Below, in pieces: positions 1-5,997 of a stretch of DNA of 6,434 nt. Position numbers and translations under genes: made by a program. This DNA comes from Thermoplasmatota archaeon (GTDB lineage: Archaea > Thermoplasmatota > E2 > DHVEG-1), in contig JAUWYM010000049.1 in assembly GCA_030615845.1 (NCBI GenBank), positions 1 to 6,434 of the forward strand. Direction: 5' to 3'. Under the pieces are notes generated by a model that saw only the letters and a program-made list of their open reading frames with translations, was not told the origin of the DNA and made no database searches. The number at the start of each line of letters is the position of its first letter. Within the stretch, counting starts at the first letter, position 1.

Positions 1-1128
1 TTCACTGACTTTCTCTAGTGTCATGGCTGTTTTTAAATCCAAGGCTAGTCCGCATTGGCTGCAAAACTTGCTCAGTGGGGAATTTTTATATTTGCATCTT
101 GGGCAGAGTTGTAGGCCATGCTCAAGACTTTTCTCTTCTCCCTTGATTTTTATGCCACTTACCTTCAGCAACTTCTTATCTAAATCCTCGCCGCTCAAGT
201 GCGTATAAACAGAGGCCATCCTGCTATCTGGTGTCCAGCCGAACATGACCTTTAGCTCCTGTTCGCTAAGGACACTAGACAGCTGAGTAGCCTTCATATG
301 CCTGAGTAGGTGGGGATGTATGTCCTTTTTTAGCCCTGATTTCTTTTTATATTTCTCGAAAAGCCAGTATACAGAGTTAAGTGCTATTCCCTCGGGAATC
401 ATTTTTCCTTCTGAATCTCTACTTAGGGTACTTTGCCAGATGGGTGCATCTGGGTTATCTTTGAATGGATGCTGGTTTAGCCATGTCTGCAGATCAGGGG
501 CGCCTTCAATGAGTCGAACTCGCCGCATCCCTGTTTTGCCATTGAGAATGAGTACGGCACCGTATTGATCGAACTCCACATTTTTTATCCTCAGATCTAA
601 GATCTCGCTTATTCTTCCGCCTGAATCCCAAAGAACCATCATCAATGCTCTATCTCTAGAGTTATCTGTTGAATTGACAAATCGATAAAACTCTTCTTTT
701 GTTAGAAAATGGTCGATAGGGAGTTGTTTTTTTCCATTTCTGTATTTAATCCATGAAACCTGTTCAGGGTATTCTTTTTCTTTCATTTCATATAGCCATT
801 GATAGAACTTCCTGATTCTCATCGCTGCGTTGTTCCAAGAATTGACATTGCCGTTCTTGGTAGTCTGTCGCAAATACTCCTTTATATCTTCTGTTGTTGC
901 GTTCTTAAACGGTTTTTTTAAATGTCTTGCGAAACCTAAGAGGACAGAGATGCAAGCGTATCGTGTTCTCGGGTTGAACCCTTCATCTTCCATATGTTCT
1001 ACAAATTTTTCTAAATCTTTTTTTTGCGAAGAATCCAGCGTTTTACTGTGAATCCACTGTTTCGTCAACCTCTCGCATTTTTCCTCTAGCCTAGCAGTTG
1101 AAGTTCTAGGCATCTGGTCCTTTGTCAT
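1..1128 (-). CDS. Tyrosine recombinase (phage-type integrase) with C-terminal zinc ribbon, 3' end outside window
   Basis: DNA strand-exchange enzyme of the tyrosine recombinase family; 376 residues are visible and the frame is still open at base 1. Residues about 30-130 read as the helical SAM-like core-binding domain. The catalytic domain follows with a full set of residues: Arg172 (in SGGRISEI), the beta-hairpin Lys198 (in GKTGMRRV), His273-x-x-Arg276 (in HPHLLRH), Trp298 in the His/Trp position (GWTPDSRM) and nucleophile Tyr308 (VYTHLSGED). Beyond it Cys342, Cys345, Cys356 and Cys359 form a CxxC-x10-CxxC zinc ribbon, a tail familiar in archaeal integrases and absent from the roughly 290-residue XerA resolvases. 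The ATG at 1128 is the first start after an in-frame TAA; Met6 (1113) is an alternative. A possible AAGGTG site lies 13 bases upstream, which is far. The gene points away from a truncated membrane-protein gene, suggesting it sits at the edge of an integrated element. Catalytic activity is inferred from the intact residues. Confidence 0.93.
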   Translation of the reverse strand, partial: MTKDQMPRTSTARLEEKCERLTKQWIHSKTLDSSQKKDLEKFVEHMEDEGFNPRTRYACISVLLGFARHLKKPFKNATTEDIKEYLRQTTKNGNVNSWNNAAMRIRKFYQWLYEMKEKEYPEQVSWIKYRNGKKQLPIDHFLTKEEFYRFVNSTDNSRDRALMMVLWDSGGRISEILDLRIKNVEFDQYGAVLILNGKTGMRRVRLIEGAPDLQTWLNQHPFKDNPDAPIWQSTLSRDSEGKMIPEGIALNSVYWLFEKYKKKSGLKKDIHPHLLRHMKATQLSSVLSEQELKVMFGWTPDSRMASVYTHLSGEDLDKKLLKVSGIKIKGEEKSLEHGLQLCPRCKYKNSPLSKFCSQCGLALDLKTAMTLEKVSE

Positions 1129-1184
1129 TCCGTCTTCGTGACACCTTAATGCTTATCCTGTATAAATAACCATTGTTTGAGTAA
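1129..1184. other. Junction between integrase gene and truncated membrane-protein gene (possible attachment-site region)
   Basis: These 56 bases lie between the integrase start codon and the point where the plus-strand homology to the TctA/COG1784-like protein opens. None of the three plus-strand frames continues the membrane-protein homology here, and in-frame TAA codons occur at 1167-1169 and 1182-1184. No tRNA gene and no clear inverted repeat is visible. The break point of the host gene must lie here or a few bases to the right. If an element integrated by site-specific recombination, its attachment core should be here and repeated at the far end, which is outside the window. Confidence 0.4.
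1159..1166 (-). promoter_or_regulatory. Possible TATA box of the integrase gene
   Basis: On the minus strand TTTATACA lies with its centre about 34 bases before the integrase ATG. A start site about 25 bases downstream of the TATA centre would leave a leader of about 9 bases. In that case the weak AAGGTG (1142-1147) would lie outside the transcript. The region is AT-rich, so the match could be chance. Confidence 0.35.
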
Positions 1185-1718
1185 AATCTTATAATTGTAT
1201 CAATCATCCCTGGTATTACGTCTGCGACAGGAACAATTCTTGCTATGAATGCACGAGAAGGATCCGGAAATGAACAAACAATAGTGACGCTCTCATCAGT
1301 CAATACGGCATCCGCATTTTCTGTTATCGTTGTATTATTTATTATCCTGCGACCACGTAGTGGTGCGGCACTTGCGATAAATGAGCTTATCTCTGTTGAG
1401 GAATGGACTGCTCTAATGATCCCAACAACACTCATTTATCTTCTCATGTTTCTCATACTCGCCGGGTCGCTTTCATATTTTTTAACACTTTCTATTGGAA
1501 AAATATTTGCCAGAAAGTTTGCCAACGCACCATACTCATTAATTGTGACACTTACCATTGCGATGATTTCAATACTTGTCTTCCTATTTACAGGATTTAT
1601 GGGCCTTTTCATTCTTGCCTCTGCGACATGTATCGGTTTTCTACCAGTATTTTGGGGCGTGAGAAGAAGCCATTGCATGGGTCTGCTGTTAATTCCAATT
1701 ATTCTTCATTTTCTCTAA
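1185..1718 (+). pseudogene. C-terminal fragment of a TctA/COG1784-like multi-pass membrane protein, 5' truncated
   Basis: The plus-strand frame is open from 1185 to the TAA at 1716-1718, about 177 codons; the first ATG is at 1245, already inside the homologous region. The translation matches my recollection of the C-terminal half of archaeal TctA-type permease-like proteins (COG1784), which are about 400 residues long. It has a Pro-Gly loop (IIPGITSA) just after the break, the conserved SSVNTASAF segment, the RPRSGAALAI motif, then several hydrophobic helices and the ending GVRRSHCMGLLLIPI. The intact family consists of integral membrane proteins of mostly unproven function, related to the permease of tripartite tricarboxylate transporters. 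The N-terminal half, including the first Pro-Gly repeat, is absent, so the product is unlikely to work. The frame itself carries no internal stop, so the truncation looks recent or the fragment is under weak decay. A frameshift to another frame was looked for and not found. Confidence 0.75.
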
Positions 1719-2196
1719 ATACCGCATCCTCGGCAGAGTCAAAACAATCTTTCACATCAATATTGTATTTCTTTGCAACAAGCAATACCGCAACCTCAGA
1801 AATGATGTTTTTTTCTGCTTCAGCCTGTTTGATCTCTTCAAAAATATCCTTAGGTTCTTTATCTGTTTTTTCAACAATACGCTGCACAACAACATCGACA
1901 ACATCCTGTTCCTCGTCTTCTTTTGACTCGGACTTTTCTACCGTAAAAGATTTTTTCGAAGGATAAAAACCAATAGGCACAGTAATTTTTTCAACATCAA
2001 AAATTGGAGTCAACAACCCCTCCTTTTTTACCAAGAGTTTTTGCTGTAATGCATATGTTACAAACTCTCTTGATTCTCTTGCGGAAAACCAACCTAATTC
2101 AAGAGAGAGAGGAAGATAGATTTCTGATTCTTTTAGCTTGTTTTTTCCGCTTCGTTTGAAAAGAAATGATATAATAGTATGTGCTTCAGAATTCAC
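1699..2196 (-). CDS. DUF2240-like archaeal protein of unknown function
   Basis: This 165-residue protein resembles the archaeal DUF2240 family; no function is established for it. Residues 1-60 look like a winged-helix-type unit (helices around 5-15, 22-33 and 38-55, with the motif LSLELGWFSARESREF). A short conserved strand segment follows (LTPIFDVEKITVPIGFYPS, 62-80). Residues 84-97 are an acidic, low-complexity linker. Residues 100-150 form helices that include a conserved-looking block, SEVAVLLVAKKYNIDVKD (133-150). No signal peptide or membrane helix is seen, so it is probably cytoplasmic, and nucleic-acid binding is a guess from the N-terminal fold. The GTG start is chosen because GGTGA precedes it at 6-base spacing. 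The gene overlaps the upstream HisA-like gene by 11 bases, so the two are very likely co-transcribed and translationally coupled. Its last 20 bases overlap the 3' end of the convergent membrane-protein fragment. Confidence 0.75.
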   Translation of the reverse strand: MNSEAHTIISFLFKRSGKNKLKESEIYLPLSLELGWFSARESREFVTYALQQKLLVKKEGLLTPIFDVEKITVPIGFYPSKKSFTVEKSESKEDEEQDVVDVVVQRIVEKTDKEPKDIFEEIKQAEAEKNIISEVAVLLVAKKYNIDVKDCFDSAEDAVFRENEE

Positions 2197-2788
2197 GGTG
2201 TTTCACCTTTTTCCATGTGTTAAGTTCTATCAATACTGCTGAGGCCCCAATGTTTTTCCAGTACGAAAAAAAAGTTTCATCAGATTCTATGACCGTTGCA
2301 TTAAATCTCTTGCATATGTTTTTGATTGCCTCAGCATAAATAAAGTCTCTTTTGAACTTGTCTTTATCCGAAGATATAACAAAACCATCAACATCAGGCG
2401 ATAATGAAAAGGAAGATATTTGATCTGTGCGGTTTTGGGGACCAAGCATTTCATAGATATTGCTTTCAGTAATCTCTCTTATACTGGAGATATCTACTTT
2501 GGGCCACAGATTTTTCCTCAGAGTTATGCTTGTTGCACCCGCCATGACAACGTCAACGACATCACCAAGCGTTCGAGGTCCACAGTCAACCCAAATTTTA
2601 CAATGTTCAGATAATTTTGGATAGGTACAAAGATTTGGTTTGTCTCTCTCCACTCCGTCTTTATCATAAACGTAGATCTCTGTATCTTTATCAACATATG
2701 CTAACATCTCTTTAAGAGAGAGTACGTCTCCGTCTTTTCCTGCATATATTTTTCTTTTTTGAAAATAGATAAGAGGAATAATCTTCAT
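2186..2788 (-). CDS. HisA/HisF-like TIM-barrel protein, degenerate, function unknown
   Basis: The 200-residue protein reads as a relative of phosphoribosylformimino-AICAR isomerase HisA, of the kind grouped as HisA-related archaeal proteins (COG1411-like). Landmarks are the first strand MKIIPLIYF, a strand with IYVYDKDG (38-45), and WVDCGPRTLGDVVDVVMAGA (66-85), the usual strand-helix-strand of these barrels. Late elements are DGFVISSD (134-141) and GASAVLI (181-187). Key features of true HisA are missing: the catalytic Asp of the first strand (IIPVID in HisA) is replaced by Tyr8, and the phosphate-binding Gly-Gly loop of the seventh strand is replaced by ESD (168-170). It is also shorter than the usual 230-240 residues. 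Histidine biosynthesis is therefore unlikely, and no other function is claimed. The ATG at 2788 is chosen because family members begin with this strand; an in-frame TTG at 2890 would overlap ppsA and add a non-homologous leader. The gene is 70 bases downstream of ppsA and overlaps the DUF2240-like gene. Confidence 0.6.
   Translation of the reverse strand: MKIIPLIYFQKRKIYAGKDGDVLSLKEMLAYVDKDTEIYVYDKDGVERDKPNLCTYPKLSEHCKIWVDCGPRTLGDVVDVVMAGATSITLRKNLWPKVDISSIREITESNIYEMLGPQNRTDQISSFSLSPDVDGFVISSDKDKFKRDFIYAEAIKNICKRFNATVIESDETFFSYWKNIGASAVLIELNTWKKVKHREF
2203..2207 (-). promoter_or_regulatory. Shine-Dalgarno site that fixes the DUF2240 GTG start
   Basis: On the minus strand the sequence AAAGGTGAAA (2201-2210) contains GGTGA, a good match to the archaeal 16S rRNA 3' end. 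It is spaced 6 bases from the GTG at 2196. It lies inside the 3' end of the HisA-like gene, as expected for an internal operon start. Confidence 0.75.
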
Positions 2789-2811
2789 GTGCCTACAAAC
2801 TAGTACCACCA

Positions 2812-2819
2812 ATAAAAAA
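2812..2819 (-). promoter_or_regulatory. Possible TATA box of the HisA-like/DUF2240 operon
   Basis: In the gap after ppsA, minus-strand GAAAAG followed by TTTTTTAT resembles a BRE plus TATA box. It lies about 27 bases before the ATG at 2788, which would give a leaderless or nearly leaderless mRNA, consistent with the lack of a good Shine-Dalgarno site before that ATG. The same T-run could instead serve as the ppsA terminator. Confidence 0.35.
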
Positions 2820-2840
2820 CTTTTCAGAAAGTACCAAAAA
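2814..2840 (-). terminator. Possible oligo-T terminator after ppsA
   Basis: Downstream of the ppsA TAA the non-template strand carries a T5 run (2836-2840) and a T6 run (2814-2819) without an obvious hairpin. Archaeal intrinsic termination commonly uses such T-tracts, but the runs are short, so read-through into the HisA-like gene is possible. Confidence 0.3.
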
Positions 2841-2858
2841 GGGGAATCGACTGGGTTT

Positions 2859-5261
2859 TTATCTTCCCAACTTTTTTTCTGTCTCAGCAATCTTAAGTCT
2901 TGCTTGTATAACCGTGTCTGGATTTAGGGATATGCTGTCGATTCCGCATTCAACTAAAAACTCTGCAAACTCCGGGAAATCAGAAGGCGCCTGCCCGCAG
3001 ATACCAACCTTTCTTCTTGGTTCATGATTGTGTGCCGTTGTTATGACTTGAGAGATGAGTCGTTTTACCGCCTCATTTCGCTCGTCAAAGATATGGGCGA
3101 CAAGATCAGAATCCCGGTCAAGACCAAGAGTGAGTTGTGTGAGATCATTTGAACCAATACTGAATCCATCGAAAATATCTGCGAATTGATCAGCAACCAC
3201 CACATTTGATGGAATCTCACACATCACATATACTTCAAGACCATTTTCCCCCTGTTTTAATCCAAATTCATTCATTATCTCAATAACCTTGCGTCCTTCT
3301 TCAGGCGTTCGGCAGAACGGAATCATGGGTTTTACGTTAGTAAGACCCATTTCATCTCTCACTTTTTTTATGGCTCTACATTCAAGCCCATATGCTGGTT
3401 TGAATTTCTCATCATAATACCGAGAAGCGCCTCTCCAACCAATCATAGGATTGCGTTCTTCCGGTTCGTAAAGACGACCACCAACAAGGTTTGCATATTC
3501 GTTGGTTTTAAAATCAGACATACGAACAATAACATCATTTGGATAAAATCCTGCAGCGATCTTTGCAACGCCTCTTGCAAGGGTATCAACAAAAAACTCA
3601 ACTTTGTCGTCATAGCCCGTGCTTCTCTCATCGATTTTTTTGATAATTTCTGCGATTTCCGGGTCCGTCTTTGCCCGTTCTTTTAACTGGTTATATTCAA
3701 GAAGTGCCAGTGGGTGAATACCGATATATGAGTTGATGATGAACTCTTCTCTTGCAAGACCCACACCATCGTTTGGTATTTGACTTTGTTGAAATGCTTT
3801 CTCAGGGACACCGACGTTCATCATGATTTTCGTCTTAGTTGATGGCAAACTATCTAATTTTAACTCGTCAACTCTGTATTTCAATAAACCCTCGTATATC
3901 CTGCCGACGCCTTCGGAGCAGTCAATGGTTACCTGTGAACCGCTTGAAATTTTCGAAGTACCGTCTCCTGTACCAATGACACAAGGAATGCCAAGCTCAC
4001 GGGAGATGATCGCCGTATGGCATGTCCTCCCACCTCTGTTTGTTACGATCGCCTCTGCTATTTTCATAATCGGTTCCCAATCCGGATCCGTCATATCAGT
4101 AACAAGCACCTGGCCTTTCTGAAAACGGCCAATGTCTTTTGCATCTTCAATGACATTGACGTCTCCTTGACCGATTTTACTACCTACTGCTTCTCCTTCA
4201 GCGATTTGCTTTCCTTTTTCTTCAAGTACATACGTTTGTAACACCGCAGCATCCTTTTGTGAATGCACTGTTTCAGGCCTGGCCTGTACAATATAAAGAT
4301 CACCGGTCTGCCCGTCTTTTGCCCATTCGATATCCATTGGTTTTTGATAATGTTCTTCGATGATGTTTGCCCATCGCGCAAGCGTTAAAAGTTCATCGTC
4401 GTTGATGACAAATTTCTTCTTGTCTTCTTCACTGACTTCCTGCTGGAGTGTTCCATGTTCTCCATAGATCATACGTTTCTCTTTTGATCCAAGTTTTTTC
4501 TCAAGAATAGGTTTAAACCCTTGGTGTAATGTTGGTTTAAATACATAGAATTGATCAGGATTCACTGTCCCTTGTACAACGTTTTCTCCAAGACCATAGG
4601 CTCCTGTTATGTATACTGCGTCCTTAAATCCGCTTTCTGTATCAATAGAAAACATCACTCCAGATGAGGCAAGATCAGAACGCACCATCTTTTGCACACC
4701 AACTGAAAGGTACACGCTGAAATGATCAAATCCTTTGTCTGTTCTATAGGATATGGCTCTGTTGGTAAAAAGGGAGGCAAAACAATCCCTTACCTTTTCT
4801 AAAAGTTCTTCTTCTCCACGAACGTTGAGATATGTTTCTTGTTGCCCTGCAAAGCTTGCATCTGGTAGATCCTCTGCTGTCGCACTGCTTCGTACTGCAA
4901 CATCAACGTTTTCTCCATAGCGTTTCTCCATGTTTCTATATTCTTGACGAATAACCTCTTCCAGTTCAGGCGGTATTGGTGTACTTTTAATGAGATTTCT
5001 TATTTTTCCTCCTCGTTCTGCAAGGTTGTGAACGTCATGTGTGTTGAGATCAGAGAGTATCTCTCTTATTTTTGTATCGACTCCTGCTTTTTCAATCATG
5101 TATTTGTATGCATAGGCTGTGATGGCAAAACCAGAGGGAACATTGACGCCTTTTTCACCAAGAGTTCTAATCATTTCTCCAAGTGAAGCATTTTTTCCAC
5201 CAACTGATGGGACATCTTCAATACGTAAGTCTTCAAACCATTTTACAAATTCTTCAATCAT
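2859..5261 (-). CDS. ppsA: Phosphoenolpyruvate synthase (pyruvate, water dikinase)
   Basis: Converts pyruvate, ATP and water to phosphoenolpyruvate, AMP and phosphate, the entry to gluconeogenesis, in the cytoplasm. The 800 residues match the normal length and all three domains are present. The N-terminal ATP-grasp nucleotide-binding domain has GGKNASLGEM (21-30), VRSSATAEDLPDASFAGQQE (123-142) and IEWAKDG with YIVQARPET (311-331). The swivelling phosphohistidine domain has TNRGGRTCHTAIISRELGIP (407-426), with His415 as the phosphorylated residue. The C-terminal pyruvate/PEP-binding barrel has GLAREEF (501-507), MIGWRGASRY (606-615), GSNDLTQLTLGLDRDS (703-718) and CGQAPSD (755-761), with Cys755 as the acid/base residue. 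No frameshift or intein is seen, although some archaeal homologues carry one. The ATG at 5261 has GAGGAG 5 bases upstream. The gene follows pdaD on the same strand with a 157-base gap holding its own promoter and a duplicated leader, described separately. Confidence 0.97.
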   Translation of the reverse strand: MIEEFVKWFEDLRIEDVPSVGGKNASLGEMIRTLGEKGVNVPSGFAITAYAYKYMIEKAGVDTKIREILSDLNTHDVHNLAERGGKIRNLIKSTPIPPELEEVIRQEYRNMEKRYGENVDVAVRSSATAEDLPDASFAGQQETYLNVRGEEELLEKVRDCFASLFTNRAISYRTDKGFDHFSVYLSVGVQKMVRSDLASSGVMFSIDTESGFKDAVYITGAYGLGENVVQGTVNPDQFYVFKPTLHQGFKPILEKKLGSKEKRMIYGEHGTLQQEVSEEDKKKFVINDDELLTLARWANIIEEHYQKPMDIEWAKDGQTGDLYIVQARPETVHSQKDAAVLQTYVLEEKGKQIAEGEAVGSKIGQGDVNVIEDAKDIGRFQKGQVLVTDMTDPDWEPIMKIAEAIVTNRGGRTCHTAIISRELGIPCVIGTGDGTSKISSGSQVTIDCSEGVGRIYEGLLKYRVDELKLDSLPSTKTKIMMNVGVPEKAFQQSQIPNDGVGLAREEFIINSYIGIHPLALLEYNQLKERAKTDPEIAEIIKKIDERSTGYDDKVEFFVDTLARGVAKIAAGFYPNDVIVRMSDFKTNEYANLVGGRLYEPEERNPMIGWRGASRYYDEKFKPAYGLECRAIKKVRDEMGLTNVKPMIPFCRTPEEGRKVIEIMNEFGLKQGENGLEVYVMCEIPSNVVVADQFADIFDGFSIGSNDLTQLTLGLDRDSDLVAHIFDERNEAVKRLISQVITTAHNHEPRRKVGICGQAPSDFPEFAEFLVECGIDSISLNPDTVIQARLKIAETEKKLGR

Positions 5262-5304
5262 TGCATCTCCTCTTTAGATCTATAATGTTAACGGAAATAA
5301 TCAT
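5254..5304 (-). CDS. Possible 16-codon upstream reading frame overlapping the ppsA start
   Basis: The ATG at 5304 is preceded by AAGGAG at 7-base spacing and encodes MIISVNIIDLKRRCND. Its TGA (5254-5256) falls just inside ppsA, in the -1 frame relative to the ppsA ATG at 5259-5261. The ppsA Shine-Dalgarno site lies within this frame, so ribosomes finishing the short frame would end on the ppsA start. It could be a leader peptide, a translational coupler, or only the by-product of a duplicated ribosome-binding and start region. No codon run typical of amino-acid attenuators is present. Confidence 0.35.
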   Translation of the reverse strand: MIISVNIIDLKRRCND

Positions 5305-5340
5305 TGCGTTTCTCCTTAAATCTGTAGGGTTAACGGAAAC
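5256..5340 (-). repeat. Tandem duplication of a 42/43-base leader unit upstream of ppsA
   Basis: Reading the minus strand, copy 1 (5340-5299) and copy 2 (5298-5256) each run from TTTCCGTTAAC through AGAT and TAA, a purine-rich Shine-Dalgarno site, and end in GCAATGATT. About 33 of 43 aligned positions agree, with one single-base gap, and three blocks are identical (11, 4 and 9 bases). The two TTTCCGTTAAC motifs begin at 5339 and 5297, exactly 42 bases apart. Copy 2 supplies the real ppsA start; copy 1 supplies the start of the 16-codon frame. Confidence 0.85.
5267..5272 (-). promoter_or_regulatory. Shine-Dalgarno site of ppsA
   Basis: Minus-strand GAGGAG is spaced 5 bases from the ppsA ATG at 5261. 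It lies in copy 2 of the duplicated leader and inside the 16-codon upstream frame. Confidence 0.7.
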
Positions 5341-5343
5341 ATA

Positions 5344-5359
5344 CATATAAACTCTTTTT
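5344..5359 (-). promoter_or_regulatory. Likely ppsA promoter (BRE plus TATA box)
   Basis: On the minus strand AAAAAG (5354-5359, BRE-like) precedes TTTATATG (5344-5351, TATA-like). A start site about 25 bases downstream falls near 5322. The mRNA would then have a leader of about 60 bases containing the 16-codon frame. The first TTTCCGTTAAC motif (5329-5339) would sit between the TATA box and the start site, a typical position for an archaeal repressor operator, and the second would lie within the transcribed leader. Confidence 0.5.
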
Positions 5360-5393
5360 AAAAGATTTGCACGAATTATCTCAATTTTTGACG

Positions 5394-5398
5394 AAAAA
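5394..5398 (-). terminator. Possible oligo-T terminator after pdaD
   Basis: About 20 bases past the pdaD TGA the non-template strand has a T5 run followed by a nearby A5 run (TTTTTCGTCAAAAA), which could pair weakly. It is the only terminator-like element before the ppsA promoter and is weak. Confidence 0.25.
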
Positions 5399-5417
5399 TC
5401 TGGTTTTTCCCTGTTTT

Positions 5418-5960
5418 TCATTCCTCTAAAAAAACTGCAGTTGCAATGACTGTAGTCCACAGTCCGTTTTTGTCTCCTTTGGCTGTTTGCGTCATACTAT
5501 GTGTCCTCACAATTTTTCCACTCATCTTGTATTCTTGTTTTCGTTCATCCCATGCTTTATCAGGATCAAACTCGAGACCTAATGTGGTTGCAAGCATAGT
5601 CGCTGCAAGATCCTCGGTATAGTCGCCTACTATTTTGGAGGATTCACCGAAGCCATGACGTTCTGAAATGTATCCATATGAGTTGTCTTTCGGTATTGCT
5701 ACTCCCACAGAGGCACTTATCAATCTATTTGGCTCTTTTGTAGAGTTTTGAGACATGACGCAATAAATTATTTGACCGGGATTTATCGATTTAATGCCCT
5801 TCTCTTTTGGTATTATTTTACAGTCTGGAGGAATGATGCTTGATACTTTTACTAAATTGCATTTTTCGATTCTAGCTTTGCGTAACGCCAATTCAAAAGA
5901 TTGCAACTGATCTTTATGTCTACCAGCGCCTCTGGTAAAAAACACCTTTTTAGGAACCAT
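5418..5960 (-). CDS. pdaD: Pyruvoyl-dependent arginine decarboxylase
   Basis: Decarboxylates arginine to agmatine, the first step of archaeal polyamine synthesis and, in many archaea, the source of agmatine for agmatidine in tRNA-Ile. The 180-residue proenzyme matches the PdaD family along its length. The N-terminus is [20 protein letters not shown] (2-21). The self-cleavage site is in KVSSIIPP: cleavage between Ser40 and Ser41 would give a 40-residue beta chain and an alpha chain whose first residue becomes the pyruvoyl cofactor. SASVGVAIP (82-90) and the conserved [12 protein letters not shown] (97-108) follow. The C-terminal half carries [16 protein letters not shown] and ends [15 protein letters not shown]. 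No defect is visible. The ATG at 5960 starts exactly where family members begin; it lacks a Shine-Dalgarno site and has a TATA box at the distance expected for a leaderless mRNA. It lies between a PH-domain gene (37-base gap) and ppsA on the same strand. Confidence 0.96.
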   Translation of the reverse strand: MVPKKVFFTRGAGRHKDQLQSFELALRKARIEKCNLVKVSSIIPPDCKIIPKEKGIKSINPGQIIYCVMSQNSTKEPNRLISASVGVAIPKDNSYGYISERHGFGESSKIVGDYTEDLAATMLATTLGLEFDPDKAWDERKQEYKMSGKIVRTHSMTQTAKGDKNGLWTTVIATAVFLEE

Positions 5961-5984
5961 GTTTTTCCAGACAAGAAATTTTGG

Positions 5985-5992
5985 ATTATAAA
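5985..5992 (-). promoter_or_regulatory. TATA box of pdaD, predicting a leaderless mRNA
   Basis: Minus-strand TTTATAAT is centred about 28 bases before the pdaD ATG, so transcription should begin at or within a few bases of the ATG. No Shine-Dalgarno site lies in the gap, which agrees with leaderless translation. The box begins only a few bases after the stop codon of the upstream PH-domain gene. Confidence 0.6.
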
Positions 5993-5997
5993 TATAT

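Noticed and set aside
320..568. Plus-strand frame opposite the integrase
   Set aside because: It lies antisense to the catalytic domain, where every key residue is present on the other strand; this and similar frames (23-208, 830-1051) are shadows.
1129..1200. A tRNA gene end serving as the integration target
   Set aside because: No T-arm or acceptor-stem pattern is visible in this stretch; the disrupted gene is protein-coding.
1106..1435. A 109-codon minus-strand frame overlapping the integrase start and the membrane-protein fragment
   Set aside because: It is the reverse complement of the homologous TctA-like frame and overlaps the integrase N-terminus; its translation has no family features.
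1403..1966. A 187-codon plus-strand frame spanning the membrane-protein fragment and part of the DUF2240 gene
   Set aside because: It runs across two genes with recognisable proteins in other frames, is rich in Ser/Thr/Cys/Phe as an antisense shadow would be, and resembles no family.
2786..2890. N-terminal extension of the HisA-like protein from a TTG at 2890
   Set aside because: It would overlap the end of ppsA, has no ribosome site and adds residues with no resemblance to the family; the ATG at 2788 fits the first barrel strand.
2859..5261. An intein or frameshift in ppsA
   Set aside because: The 800-residue translation is continuous, with all motifs in order and no insert near the active-site blocks.
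5254..5460. A 68-codon minus-strand frame from a GTG at 5460
   Set aside because: Its first part lies inside the pdaD 3' end in another frame and crosses the ppsA promoter; only the last 16 codons, from the ATG at 5304, have a plausible ribosome site.
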